A stretch of 19,177 nt of DNA. It comes from Bacteroidales bacterium UBA5515. GTDB lineage: Bacteria > Bacteroidota > Bacteroidia > Bacteroidales > P3. The position numbers were made by a program, and so were the translations under genes. The notes under the pieces were generated by a model, which saw only the letters and a list, made by a program, of their open reading frames with translations, had not been told where the DNA came from and did no database searches. Location: NCBI GenBank assembly GCA_002423895.1, contig DIOL01000010.1, positions 1-19,177 on the forward strand. Reading direction: 5' to 3'. Below are positions 6,648-14,215 of the stretch, in pieces (the stretch's first letter is position 1; every line of letters begins with the position of its first letter).

Positions 6648-8099
6648 GTGTTTAAAAGCAGATTTGTTACAGTATCAAGGGTTTTGGGTATGCTTCTTAT
6701 GATGGAAGCTGCGTTTATGCTTTTAAGCATTGGCGTTAGTTTGCTTTATGATGGGAGTGATACAATGGCGTTGCTTAATAGTGCAATTCTGACTTTTTTA
6801 GTTGGTTTTTTTCTAAGAGTTCCGTTAATTAAGCGTCAAACTATTCATATTGACCAAAGATTAGGTTTTCTTATTGTTGCTTTAATCTGGGCAATAATGT
6901 CAGCCTTTGGAGCTTTACCTCTTTATGTTGGAGGTTATGCTTCCTATACTGATGCTTACTTTGAAACAATGTCGGGCTTTACTACCACTGGTGCTTCGGT
7001 GATTAGAGATGTGGAGAGTTTGCCAAGAGGTGTTTTGTTTTGGCGTCAGTTAACTAATGCTATTGGTGGGATTGGTATTGTGGTGATTGTTATTTCTTTT
7101 ATCCCTTTTGTTGGTGGTGGGGCTATGGCTATGTTTTCTGCGGAGGTGGCTGGTCCAGACAAGGGTAAACTCTCACCTCATATTAAAAAAACTGGATCAA
7201 TTTTACTTTCTATCTACGTTGGTTTGATTGCTCTTTCTACTCTATGGCTTTGGATTGCAGGGATGAGCCTCTACGATGCGGTTTGCCATTCCTTTGCTGC
7301 AATGGCTTCAGGTGGGTTATCTACTATGAATTACTCCGCTGCTGCTTACAGCCCTTTAATTCAATATTTATTAGTCCTCTCTATGATTCCTTCAGGGATT
7401 AACTTTACTTTAATGTATTACTTTATAAAGAAACAGTACAAAAAGATTTGGATTAACGAGGAAATTAAAACATATTTTGCAATAATTATTGTTGCAACAG
7501 TTATTCTTACAGCATTAATATATGACCCTTCCTTAGGATTGGAGACTTCCTTTAGACATGCAATCTTCCAAGTGGTGAGTTTAACTACTTCCACAGGATT
7601 TGTTAATGCCGACTTCTCGCAATGGGCCACACCTGCTGTTTTCTTACTTTTCCTTCTGATGTTTTCTGGAGCTATGAGCGGTTCAACTAGTGGAGGCTTA
7701 AAGATTGTAAGGATTATCCTGCTCTTTAAGATGGCTAAGAACATATTAAAGAAAAGCATCCACTCAAGGGCAGTTATCCCCATAAGGTTTGAAAAGAGGA
7801 TTGTGGAAAAACCAGTTCTTAGAAACGTATTAACAATGTTCCTTTTGTTCATAATAACCTATATCTGTGGGGTTTTACTCTTAATTATTTTAGGAATAGA
7901 TTTTCTTGAGGCTTCTGGAAGTGCTGTTTCTTTTTTAAGTAATATGGGACCAGGATTGGGAAAGAATGGAGGGTTTAATAATTATGCTGACTTCCCTATG
8001 GCTGCCAAATGGTTAGGTTCTTTTCTTATGTTTGCAGGTCGTTTGGAGTTAATTACAGTGTTTGTACTCTTTATGCCTTCATTCTGGAAGAGAAGATAA
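6648..8099 (+). CDS. trkH: TrkH/KtrB-family potassium transporter, copy 1 (Gly filter)
   Basis: About 483 residues if translation begins at GTG 6648, which aligns this protein with copy 2 (VFKSRFVTVSRVLG against MIKQRYITLMRVIG). An upstream in-frame TTG (6627) lies inside the -7 promoter element and is rejected. This is an inner-membrane K+ translocation subunit with four membrane-pore-membrane repeats. Pore loops read SGFTTTGASVI (filter Gly115), ASGGLSTMN, TSTGFVNADF and SNMGPGLGKNG; each has a filter glycine. The C-terminus carries AGRLELITVFVLFMPSFWKRR, typical of TrkH. TrkH channels normally need a cytosolic NAD(H)/ATP-binding partner TrkA, which is not in this window. Copy 2 follows after 62 nt with its own -7 element. 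The two are clearly a duplication, more than half identical by eye. Confidence 0.95.
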   Translation: MFKSRFVTVSRVLGMLLMMEAAFMLLSIGVSLLYDGSDTMALLNSAILTFLVGFFLRVPLIKRQTIHIDQRLGFLIVALIWAIMSAFGALPLYVGGYASYTDAYFETMSGFTTTGASVIRDVESLPRGVLFWRQLTNAIGGIGIVVIVISFIPFVGGGAMAMFSAEVAGPDKGKLSPHIKKTGSILLSIYVGLIALSTLWLWIAGMSLYDAVCHSFAAMASGGLSTMNYSAAAYSPLIQYLLVLSMIPSGINFTLMYYFIKKQYKKIWINEEIKTYFAIIIVATVILTALIYDPSLGLETSFRHAIFQVVSLTTSTGFVNADFSQWATPAVFLLFLLMFSGAMSGSTSGGLKIVRIILLFKMAKNILKKSIHSRAVIPIRFEKRIVEKPVLRNVLTMFLLFIITYICGVLLLIILGIDFLEASGSAVSFLSNMGPGLGKNGGFNNYADFPMAAKWLGSFLMFAGRLELITVFVLFMPSFWKRR

Positions 8100-8111
8100 T
8101 TTTCTTTATTG

Positions 8112-8119
8112 TATCTTTG
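8112..8119 (+). promoter_or_regulatory. -7 element of the second trkH
   Basis: TATCTTTG fits TAnnTTTG. It gives a leader of about 35 nt. AGAAGG (8149-8154) then stands 7 nt before the ATG at 8162, one of the few Shine-Dalgarno-like sites in the window. This site favours 8162 over the TTG three bases upstream. Confidence 0.5.
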
Positions 8120-8161
8120 CCAAATATCTTTAATAGTTAAAATTAAATAGAAGGTAATTTG

Positions 8162-9619
8162 ATGATTAAGCAACGATATATAACTCTTATGAGGGTAATT
8201 GGTATTCTGCTGATTCTTGAGGCTGTTTTTATGCTCTTGAGTTTGGGCGTTGCCTTTGCTTATGGGGGAGATGATATATTGCCTTTGAGCTTAAGCACAG
8301 GGATTACCATGATTTTCGGACTGGGTTTGAGGTTTTTCAAAAAGAAGCAGAAGAATAGTCAGATTGACCGCAAACTTGGTTTTATGATTGTTGCAATGAT
8401 ATGGCTCGTTATGTCAATCTTTGGTGCCCTACCCTACTTTTTGGGAGGTTATACCCAATCATATTTTGACGCCTTCTTTGAATCAATGAGCGGTTTCTCA
8501 ACAACCTCAGCCACCATTATAACAAACGTGGAAGCCCTTCCCAACGGCATACTTTTCTGGCGAAGCTTGACCAACTGGATTGGGGGCGTTGGGATAGTTG
8601 TTATAGTTATATCTTTTATTCCGTTTATTGGTGGTGGTGGTATGTCTCTGTTTGCTGCAGAGGTAACTGGTCCTCACAAAGGCAAGCTTTCTCCTCATAT
8701 TAGAACGACTGGTAAAATTATTGTGGCAATTTATGTTTCTCTGACTCTGCTTGCCGCTCTTTGCCTTTGGATTGGAGGGATGACGCCTTTCGATGCAGTG
8801 TGCCACGCCTTTGCTACATTGAGCTCAGGGGGATTCTCAACAAAAAATACCTCCATCTCGCTATACTCCCCTTTAATCCACTATATTTTAATCGTCTTTA
8901 TGATTCCTTCAGGTATCAACTTCCCAATAATGTATTACGCCATAAAGGGACGATTCAGAAAGATAGTTATAAATGAGGAGTTTAAAGTTTATATATACGC
9001 CATTTTGGTGGCAACAGTGGTTATCTTTTTATTAATCTACGACCCTTCAATGGGATTGGAGGCAAGCTTCCGTCATTCCCTCTTCCAGGTGGTAAGCATA
9101 ATCACTTCGGCAGGTTTCATAAGCTACGACTACGCAACCTGGGGCACATCGGCATCACTAATACTCTTACTTCTAATGTTTTCAGGTGCCATGAGCGGTT
9201 CAACAACTGGAGGTTTGAAAATCATAAGGCTAATAATATTGTTTAAAAACGCCAAGCAAATCATAAAAAGCAGCTTCCACAAACGAGCAGTCCTTCCCAT
9301 AAAGTTTGAAAAGCAAATTGTGGAACCAAGAGTTATTCACAACGTATTGATAGTCTTCCTTTTGTTTGTAGTAACCTTTGTTGTGGCAGTTTTGGCTTTG
9401 GTTGGCATGGGCTTGGGATTGGTGGAAGCAGCAGGAGCCAGTGTTTCGTGCCTTAGCAATATGGGAACAGGATTTGGAGACATAGGTGCCTTTGGCGATT
9501 ACTCCACAATTCCCTATTCAGCCAAAGCAATATTTATATCCCTTATGTATTTAGGACGTTTGGAGTTGGTTACAGTTTTAGTACTCTTTATGCCATCATT
9601 CTGGAAGAGAAGCTTTTAA
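8162..9619 (+). CDS. trkH: TrkH/KtrB-family cation transporter, copy 2 (Ser at P-loop 1 filter)
   Basis: A 485-residue paralogue of the preceding gene. The ATG at 8162 is preferred because AGAAGG precedes it at proper distance. Pore loops read SGFSTTSATII, SSGGFSTKN, TSAGFISYDY and SNMGTGFGDIG. In loop 1 the filter residue aligned with Gly115 of copy 1 is Ser116 (codon TCA, 8507-8509), while loops 2-4 keep Gly. In plant HKT proteins of the same superfamily, Ser instead of Gly at this place goes with Na+-selective transport and Gly with K+ transport. By analogy this copy may pass Na+ or be less K+-selective; that is inference. The C-terminus GRLELVTVLVLFMPSFWKRSF matches copy 1. Base composition is more GC-rich than in rho or fba. 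A 21-nt repeat array begins about 1 nt after the stop codon. Confidence 0.93.
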   Translation: MIKQRYITLMRVIGILLILEAVFMLLSLGVAFAYGGDDILPLSLSTGITMIFGLGLRFFKKKQKNSQIDRKLGFMIVAMIWLVMSIFGALPYFLGGYTQSYFDAFFESMSGFSTTSATIITNVEALPNGILFWRSLTNWIGGVGIVVIVISFIPFIGGGGMSLFAAEVTGPHKGKLSPHIRTTGKIIVAIYVSLTLLAALCLWIGGMTPFDAVCHAFATLSSGGFSTKNTSISLYSPLIHYILIVFMIPSGINFPIMYYAIKGRFRKIVINEEFKVYIYAILVATVVIFLLIYDPSMGLEASFRHSLFQVVSIITSAGFISYDYATWGTSASLILLLLMFSGAMSGSTTGGLKIIRLIILFKNAKQIIKSSFHKRAVLPIKFEKQIVEPRVIHNVLIVFLLFVVTFVVAVLALVGMGLGLVEAAGASVSCLSNMGTGFGDIGAFGDYSTIPYSAKAIFISLMYLGRLELVTVLVLFMPSFWKRSF

Positions 9620-9620
9620 T

Positions 9621-9767
9621 CTTTAAACTCCTTTTAACCAAAATTAGACTTAGTCTGAGCAAAATTAGACTAAGTCTGGTCGTTTTTTAACTTAGTCTGG
9701 TCGTTTTTAGACTTAGTCTAAAAAAGCTGGGATTAAGTAAAAAAACGCTCAGACTAAGTTAGATTTT
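9621..9767. repeat. 21-nt period repeat array A, six or seven units
   Basis: Units start at 9642, 9663, 9684, 9705, 9726 and 9747, exactly 21 nt apart. A decayed unit at 9621 begins one base after the trkH stop codon. The core is the odd-length palindrome GACTNAGTC; examples are AATTAGACTTAGTC (9642), AATTAGACTAAGTC (9663), TAACTTAGTCTGGTCG (9688) and CAGACTAAGTT (9750). Unit 9726 is degenerate (GGGATTAAGT). The unit at 9705 with flanking bases is a near-perfect palindrome with 10-bp arms (9704-9724). Most units carry A- or T-runs at the edges. Confidence 0.85.
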
Positions 9768-9860
9768 CACCACCCTTTCTCCCATGATAATCAATTGTTG
9801 TTTAGTTGTTTAAAGAGTTACTAAAACTATTTTTTTACTTCCAAAAACCATCAAAACATC

Positions 9861-9945
9861 AATTTAACTCAGTCATTTGCGTTTTTTAACTGAGTCTAAA
9901 TAAAATTAGACTGAGTTAAAATTAAATTTAACTTAGTCTATTTTT
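9861..9945. repeat. 21-nt period repeat array A, second block of four units
   Basis: Units start at 9861, 9883, 9904 and 9925 (spacings 22, 21, 21). They share the core of the first block: AATTTAACTCAGTC, TTTAACTGAGTC, AATTAGACTGAGTT and AATTTAACTTAGTC. Between the blocks, 9768-9860 holds AT-rich sequence in which I see no gene and no clear unit. From 9946 to the hemW stop codon at 9972 nothing else is visible. Confidence 0.8.
9885..9920. terminator. Inverted repeat in the trkH-hemW convergent spacer, possible bidirectional terminator
   Basis: TTTAACTGAGTCTAA (9885-9899) and TTAGACTGAGTTAAA (9906-9920) pair over 15 bp with one central mismatch and a 6-nt loop. They are two adjacent repeat units in opposite effective orientation. 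Neither strand has a clean T-run after the stem, so a terminator role is uncertain. It is the best hairpin between the two gene ends. Confidence 0.35.
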
Positions 9946-9971
9946 TATTTGTGAATATTTTGGTGGAGTTT

Positions 9972-11120
9972 CTACAGAAACAGACTTACTGCAATTTGAT
10001 TGGAAAGGAGCATGCCTTTAGTGGTAAGGAGGTATTGGTCACCATGGGGTTGGAGGAGGTTATTTTGAAGCAGTTGTGGGATTTGCAAAAGGAAGTGGCT
10101 AACAATTTCCTGGGAGAAGTTTTCCCTTATATAGCTTGTGCTTATGCCTTCCTTAATTCTTGTGGCACTGAGGATGTATTCGTTGTAATGGTCCTTTTGT
10201 GTAAGGATTTCTTCCTCGTATATGGTTTTATTTTGGTTTACGCTCTCAATATATTCATGGACATTGGCAACGTTCCATCTTCTTTTGCTCAGGTTGAAAC
10301 TATGTGCTGATGCACCCAAACCAAGGTAGGGTTTGTTGTGCCAGTAAAGGGAGTTGTGCTGTGAGCGATAGCCTTCAATGGCATAGTTTGAGGTTTCGTA
10401 GTGTTCGTATTGGTTTTTGGTCAAATACTCATCAGTCAAAAGGAACTGCTCTTCCTGTTCAATTTCATTAGGCAGGGTTATCTTTCCCTTCTCCAAAAGA
10501 GTGTTGAGCATAGTCCCCTTTTCCACAGTAAGGCAGTAGGCCGAAATATGCTGGACTTTAAGCTCAGTTGCCCTCCTCAGGTTTTCCTCCCAACGCTCTT
10601 TGTTCATATCCTTAAGAGCAAAAATCAAGTCTATACTTATGTTCTTAAATCCCACCTTTTGGGCTAATTGTACGGAGTCGGCAGCCTGCAATGCTGAGTG
10701 TCTCCTTCCAATTGCTTTGAGGTCGTCATCACAAAAGCTTTGAATGCCTATGCTTAGTCGGTTTATGGGGGTTTGGGTTTTAAGGAAGTTTAAATATTCG
10801 TAGGTTAAATTCTCTGGGTTTGCCTCAAAGGTTATTTCCATTTCCTCGAGGTTGAGGTGAAATAGGGTTTTGTCTTTCAAGATTTGGGAAAAGAGATATT
10901 TTACTTCCTCTTTATCCAAACTTGAAGGGGTTCCACCTCCAATATATATAGTTTTGATTGGTTCTTTTACTCCCCAGTTCAAATCATTTTTCCTTTGCTG
11001 CCATTCCCTTGCAAGTGCTTCAAGATATGCTTTCTTGCTTTCTTTTGTTGCTAAGGAGTAGAAATCACAATACAGGCATTTCTGTCTGCAAAAAGGGATG
11101 TGAATATATAATCCTGACAT
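9972..11120 (-). CDS. hemW: HemW-like radical SAM protein (heme chaperone, HemN family)
   Basis: A 382-residue cytosolic radical SAM protein. C11, C15 and C18 form the CxxxCxxC [4Fe-4S] site (CRQKCLYCDFYS), and GGGTPSSL (61-68) is the SAM-binding motif. The cluster motif is followed by Asp-Phe (CDF), as in HemW, where oxygen-independent coproporphyrinogen III oxidase HemN has a further Cys; many databases still label such proteins coproporphyrinogen oxidase. HemW proteins bind heme and are thought to deliver it to target proteins. The C-terminal third (about 310-380) has the HemN_C-like segment with ATRIKEGIS. The gene starts 1 nt after the histidine kinase stop codon, so both are surely on one transcript. 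Length is typical. Codons are more GC-rich than in flanking housekeeping genes. Confidence 0.9.
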   Translation of the reverse strand: MSGLYIHIPFCRQKCLYCDFYSLATKESKKAYLEALAREWQQRKNDLNWGVKEPIKTIYIGGGTPSSLDKEEVKYLFSQILKDKTLFHLNLEEMEITFEANPENLTYEYLNFLKTQTPINRLSIGIQSFCDDDLKAIGRRHSALQAADSVQLAQKVGFKNISIDLIFALKDMNKERWEENLRRATELKVQHISAYCLTVEKGTMLNTLLEKGKITLPNEIEQEEQFLLTDEYLTKNQYEHYETSNYAIEGYRSQHNSLYWHNKPYLGLGASAHSFNLSKRRWNVANVHEYIESVNQNKTIYEEEILTQKDHYNEYILSATRIKEGISTSYIRENFSQEIVSHFLLQIPQLLQNNLLQPHGDQYLLTTKGMLLSNQIAVSLFL

Positions 11121-11121
11121 A

Positions 11122-12627
11122 CTATCGGTCTAACTTGCGGAAGGTTATCCTAAAGGTTGTTCCTTTTCCAAGGGCAGATTGCTTAACAAATATTTTGCCC
11201 TTATGGTATTCTTCAATAATTCTCTTTGCCAAGCTTAGGCCCAAGCCCCATCCTCTTTGCTTTGAAGAGTACCCAGGGTAGAAGACTTTCTTTTGGTTCC
11301 TCTTTGGAATTCCTTTCCCTGTGTCGGAAATATCTAAATGAATCTTCCTATGTTCTTCAATCATATCAATTCGGAACTCTCCAACGCCTTCCATGGCATC
11401 AATTGCGTTCTTGCAAAGGTTCTCCAATACCCACTCCAAGAGGTGTTCATTTAAAGGGAGTATTATTGCCTTATCTTGAGGAATATTAATCTTGAAATCT
11501 ACTTTCTTTGAACTTCTTGAACGCAAATAATTAACAGCATTGTTTATAATAGGTATCAAATCCTGTTTTCTTAGCTCTGGATTAGACCCTATCTTAGAGA
11601 AACGTTGTGTTATTGTTTCCAAACGTTGAATATCTTTGGTGATTTCCGAGCAATAGGTTTCGTTCTCAGGGTTCATTTTCAAATACTCTACCCACGCCAT
11701 AAGCGAAGAGATTGGGGTTCCAAGCTGATGGGCTGTCTCCCTGCTCATACCTACCCACACAGAATTTTGTTCGGAGCGTTTAACAGTGATAACGAACTGA
11801 TATGCAATGAAAGCAATCACCACAAAAATCAGAATAAAGAAAATTGGGTAATACTTGAGCATCTTTAAGAGATTGGAGTCTTCATAAAAAACCAGCACTT
11901 CTCTCTTATCAGGCAGAGTAATTGGTATTGGCTTATTATAGTTCTCCATGTTAGCGAGAGTGTTCTGGAGGTTCTTCTGGATTAACTTGTCAGGCGTTAC
12001 ATTTCCCGAAGAATAAACAACACTCCTACTCGTATCGGTTATAATAGCAGGCACAAATACATAATTCTCAGTAACCTCACTTAAAAGAGAATTGGACAAA
12101 TCCAGAAGCATGTTATGTAAATCAGTATAAACCCTACTTTCTGTATAATAGAGTCTAAACTTCATCCCAAAAACTTCATATTCCAAAGGAGCGTTAACTG
12201 AAAACTCTTTAAGCAAGTCTCCCACCAATACATTATAGCCCTTTGGCAGGGAAATATTCTGTGAAAGTGATATATTATTGAACTCGTCAGTAATAATAAC
12301 GGGTATAGTTTTATTATCTGACACAAAACGAAAATAGAAGTCTATTTCCTTATCTAAAGGTTGCTGTAAAATTATCTTGTGAGCCTCAATAAACTGTTCA
12401 ACTCTTTTCCTTTCTTCTTCCTTTACCTGCTTAAAGAAAATATCCGTATGCTGAACAAGATCGCTCTTTCTGCTAATGGTGTTGGCCCAAAGCTCAATTT
12501 TTTTCTTTTCCTCAAACCTAAGCTGAACAATAAGCTTATTTATCTCATATAAGAAATAGCCTATCAGAGCAAAAGCTATGATAAACAGAACCCATTTCAG
12601 CCGTGAATTTCTTTGACGTATTTTCAT
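11122..12627 (-). CDS. Membrane sensor histidine kinase without adjacent response regulator
   Basis: A 501-residue kinase if translation begins at ATG 12627; an in-frame TTG at 12639 falls in the promoter element and is rejected. One helix at about 8-29, an extracytoplasmic sensor region at about 40-250, a second helix at about 256-280, then a dimerisation/phosphoacceptor segment and ATPase. The phosphoacceptor is H300 in SRETAHQLGTPISSL. The ATPase has N-box ENLCKNA (402-408), G1 DTGKGIP (435-441) and G2 GWGLGLSL (459-466). The residue after the His is Gln where most kinases have Glu or Asp; HQLGTP is common in Bacteroidetes kinases. The sensor region resembles nothing I recognise. No response regulator lies in the window, so its partner is elsewhere. 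hemW follows after 1 nt; whether the signal concerns heme or redox state is speculative. Confidence 0.9.
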   Translation of the reverse strand: MKIRQRNSRLKWVLFIIAFALIGYFLYEINKLIVQLRFEEKKKIELWANTISRKSDLVQHTDIFFKQVKEEERKRVEQFIEAHKIILQQPLDKEIDFYFRFVSDNKTIPVIITDEFNNISLSQNISLPKGYNVLVGDLLKEFSVNAPLEYEVFGMKFRLYYTESRVYTDLHNMLLDLSNSLLSEVTENYVFVPAIITDTSRSVVYSSGNVTPDKLIQKNLQNTLANMENYNKPIPITLPDKREVLVFYEDSNLLKMLKYYPIFFILIFVVIAFIAYQFVITVKRSEQNSVWVGMSRETAHQLGTPISSLMAWVEYLKMNPENETYCSEITKDIQRLETITQRFSKIGSNPELRKQDLIPIINNAVNYLRSRSSKKVDFKINIPQDKAIILPLNEHLLEWVLENLCKNAIDAMEGVGEFRIDMIEEHRKIHLDISDTGKGIPKRNQKKVFYPGYSSKQRGWGLGLSLAKRIIEEYHKGKIFVKQSALGKGTTFRITFRKLDR

Positions 12628-12636
12628 TTTCAAAAG

Positions 12637-12644
12637 CAAAGGTA
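12637..12644 (-). promoter_or_regulatory. -7 element of the histidine kinase-hemW operon
   Basis: Read on the minus strand this is TACCTTTG, matching TAnnTTTG. A TTTG (12672-12669) lies 24 nt upstream, slightly far for a -33 box. The element ends only 9 nt before the ATG at 12627, so the mRNA would be leaderless or nearly so. Confidence 0.45.
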
Positions 12645-12674
12645 ATACTTTTTAGCAAACGAAATAATCAAAAA

Positions 12675-12706
12675 TTTGTTTCGTATAAATATTAGTTGTA
12701 ATTTTA
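12675..12706 (+). promoter_or_regulatory. Promoter of the DUF6913-like gene, dapA and possibly fba
   Basis: TTTG (12675-12678) and TAATTTTA (12699-12706) are 20 nt apart; the second matches seven of eight positions of TAnnTTTG. Transcription would start near 12713 and give a leader of about 27 nt. It is divergent to the kinase promoter within the same 112-bp spacer. Confidence 0.5.
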
Positions 12707-12739
12707 CAAATTATTTCAAGTATGTAACAACAAGGCTCA

Positions 12740-13276
12740 ATGATAGACAAAATAAGAAATACTATCCAATCTTTAGTTCTAAAGATTAAACTAAAACAAC
12801 ATCATAGAGAAAGAGAAATGTCTTCTATGAATGCGGCAAAAACTGTTGGAGTAGTATGCTTGGTTGACAAAGAAACTAATTGGAATGAAATTAAAAAGGT
12901 CACAAAAGAGTTTCAAGAAAAAGGAGCCAAAGTTGAAGTAATGGGAGTTTTTTATGGGAATGTAAAGCCCTTATGGTATATTGAAACACTAAACGTTACT
13001 CTTTGTACAGATAAGGAGTTAGGTCTTTCTCAAATTCCAACTGGCATGCATGTGAGTGAGTTTATTGAAAAGGAGTTTGATGTATTGATTAACTTCTTAA
13101 TAACTGATGATTTTGCCCCTTTCTATATTGCTGCTCTTTCAAAAGCCAAATTTAAAATAGCTATTGATAACGAAAAGAATCGTAATCATTTTGATATGTT
13201 ACTTAAGCTGGAAGATATAAACATGGGAGAATATCAAAAACAATTAATCCATTATCTTTCAAATATAAAAATATAA
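12740..13276 (+). CDS. Conserved Bacteroidetes protein of unknown function, DUF6913-like
   Basis: A 178-residue soluble protein. Residues 1-30 are basic and helical (KIRNTIQSLVLKIKLKQHHRERE). The remainder looks like an alpha/beta fold, with strands such as KTVGVVCLVD, KVEVMGVFYG and FDVLINFLITD alternating with helices, including a YIAALSKAKFKIAID segment. I recognise the pattern FDVLINF-x-PFYIAALSKAKFK as that of a small Bacteroidetes family, I believe DUF6913, often found directly upstream of dapA. No catalytic motif is evident, and there is no signal peptide or membrane helix. dapA begins 15 nt after its stop, so the two are co-transcribed; a role linked to the DapA step is possible but not shown. 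Confidence 0.75.
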   Translation: MIDKIRNTIQSLVLKIKLKQHHREREMSSMNAAKTVGVVCLVDKETNWNEIKKVTKEFQEKGAKVEVMGVFYGNVKPLWYIETLNVTLCTDKELGLSQIPTGMHVSEFIEKEFDVLINFLITDDFAPFYIAALSKAKFKIAIDNEKNRNHFDMLLKLEDINMGEYQKQLIHYLSNIKI

Positions 13277-13291
13277 ATAATCTAATTTGTC

Positions 13292-14182
13292 ATGGATAAA
13301 AATTTCAAAGGAACAGGAACAGGTGTTGCTATTGTTACACCATTTCACAAACAAAGAAATATTAATTTTACATCTTTAGGAAACATTGTAGAACATGTAA
13401 TTAATGGAGGAGTTGATTATATTGTTTGTCTTGGAACAACTGCAGAAGTTCCAACTCTTACTGCGCAAGAACAAATGGCTGTTTTAGATTGCATGATTGA
13501 CCAGGTTGACAAAAGAGTTCCAATTGTTTTGGGAATGGGAGGGAACAATACAAGTGACTTAGTTGACAGAATTGCAAAAACTGACCTTTCTGAAGTTAGT
13601 GCCATACTTTCAGTTACACCTTACTACAACAAACCATCACAAAAAGGAATTTATGAACATTTCAAAGCTGTTGCTGAAGCATCATCAGTTCCAGTAATAC
13701 TTTATAATGTTCCTGGCAGAACAAGTTCAAATATATCAGCAGAAACTTGCCTTCAATTAGCTAATGATTTCCCTAATATAATTGGAATAAAAGAAGCCTC
13801 TGGTAATTTTTCTCAATGTATGGAGATAATTGCAAAGAAACCTAAGAACTTCCAAGTAATATCTGGAGAAGATGCTCTAACTTTGCCTCTTATGAGCGCT
13901 GGAATCACAGGAATAATATCAGTAACTGCAAATGCTTTTCCAAAAGAAGTAAGTACTATGATTAACTTTGGTCTTAAGGGAGACTTTAAAAAAGCAAAGG
14001 ATATACACTATAAACTTCTTTCATTTACAAATGCTATTTTTGAAGAAGGAAATCCTGCAGGAATAAAAGCAGCTCTTGAAATTATGCAAATTTCTCAATG
14101 CTATCTTCGCCTTCCTTTGGTTAAGGTAAGCAAACCTTTATACAATAAAATTGAAAATCTTATTAACGAAATATCAAAATAA
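13292..14182 (+). CDS. dapA: 4-hydroxy-tetrahydrodipicolinate synthase
   Basis: A 296-residue cytosolic class I aldolase-fold enzyme that condenses pyruvate with aspartate semialdehyde, the first committed step to diaminopimelate and lysine. The Schiff-base lysine is K167 in GIKEASG. Y138 (LYNVPGRT) matches the catalytic tyrosine Y133 of E. coli and R143 matches R138. PYYNKPSQ (110-117) carries the Y107-equivalent. The substrate loop reads GTTAEVPTLT instead of the common GTTGE, a variant I regard as normal in Bacteroidetes. Length is typical (E. coli 292). Related lyases such as N-acetylneuraminate lyase share the lysine, but the YNVPGRT and GTT motifs favour DapA. It follows the DUF6913-like gene by 15 nt, and fba lies 33 nt downstream. 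Confidence 0.95.
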   Translation: MDKNFKGTGTGVAIVTPFHKQRNINFTSLGNIVEHVINGGVDYIVCLGTTAEVPTLTAQEQMAVLDCMIDQVDKRVPIVLGMGGNNTSDLVDRIAKTDLSEVSAILSVTPYYNKPSQKGIYEHFKAVAEASSVPVILYNVPGRTSSNISAETCLQLANDFPNIIGIKEASGNFSQCMEIIAKKPKNFQVISGEDALTLPLMSAGITGIISVTANAFPKEVSTMINFGLKGDFKKAKDIHYKLLSFTNAIFEEGNPAGIKAALEIMQISQCYLRLPLVKVSKPLYNKIENLINEISK

Positions 14183-14215
14183 CTATCTATATTTATTAAC
14201 CAAAAATAATTTGAT

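Noticed and set aside
7418..7852. Minus-strand frame of 144 codons
   Set aside because: It is antisense to the pore region of trkH copy 1 and looks like a shadow of its codons.
9621..9945. CRISPR array
   Set aside because: Units are contiguous at 21 nt, differ from one another and have no unique spacers between identical repeats; no cas gene is present.
9951..10310. Plus-strand frame of 119 codons
   Set aside because: It lies opposite the C-terminal part of hemW, which has clear family motifs on the minus strand; the plus frame has no recognisable protein features.
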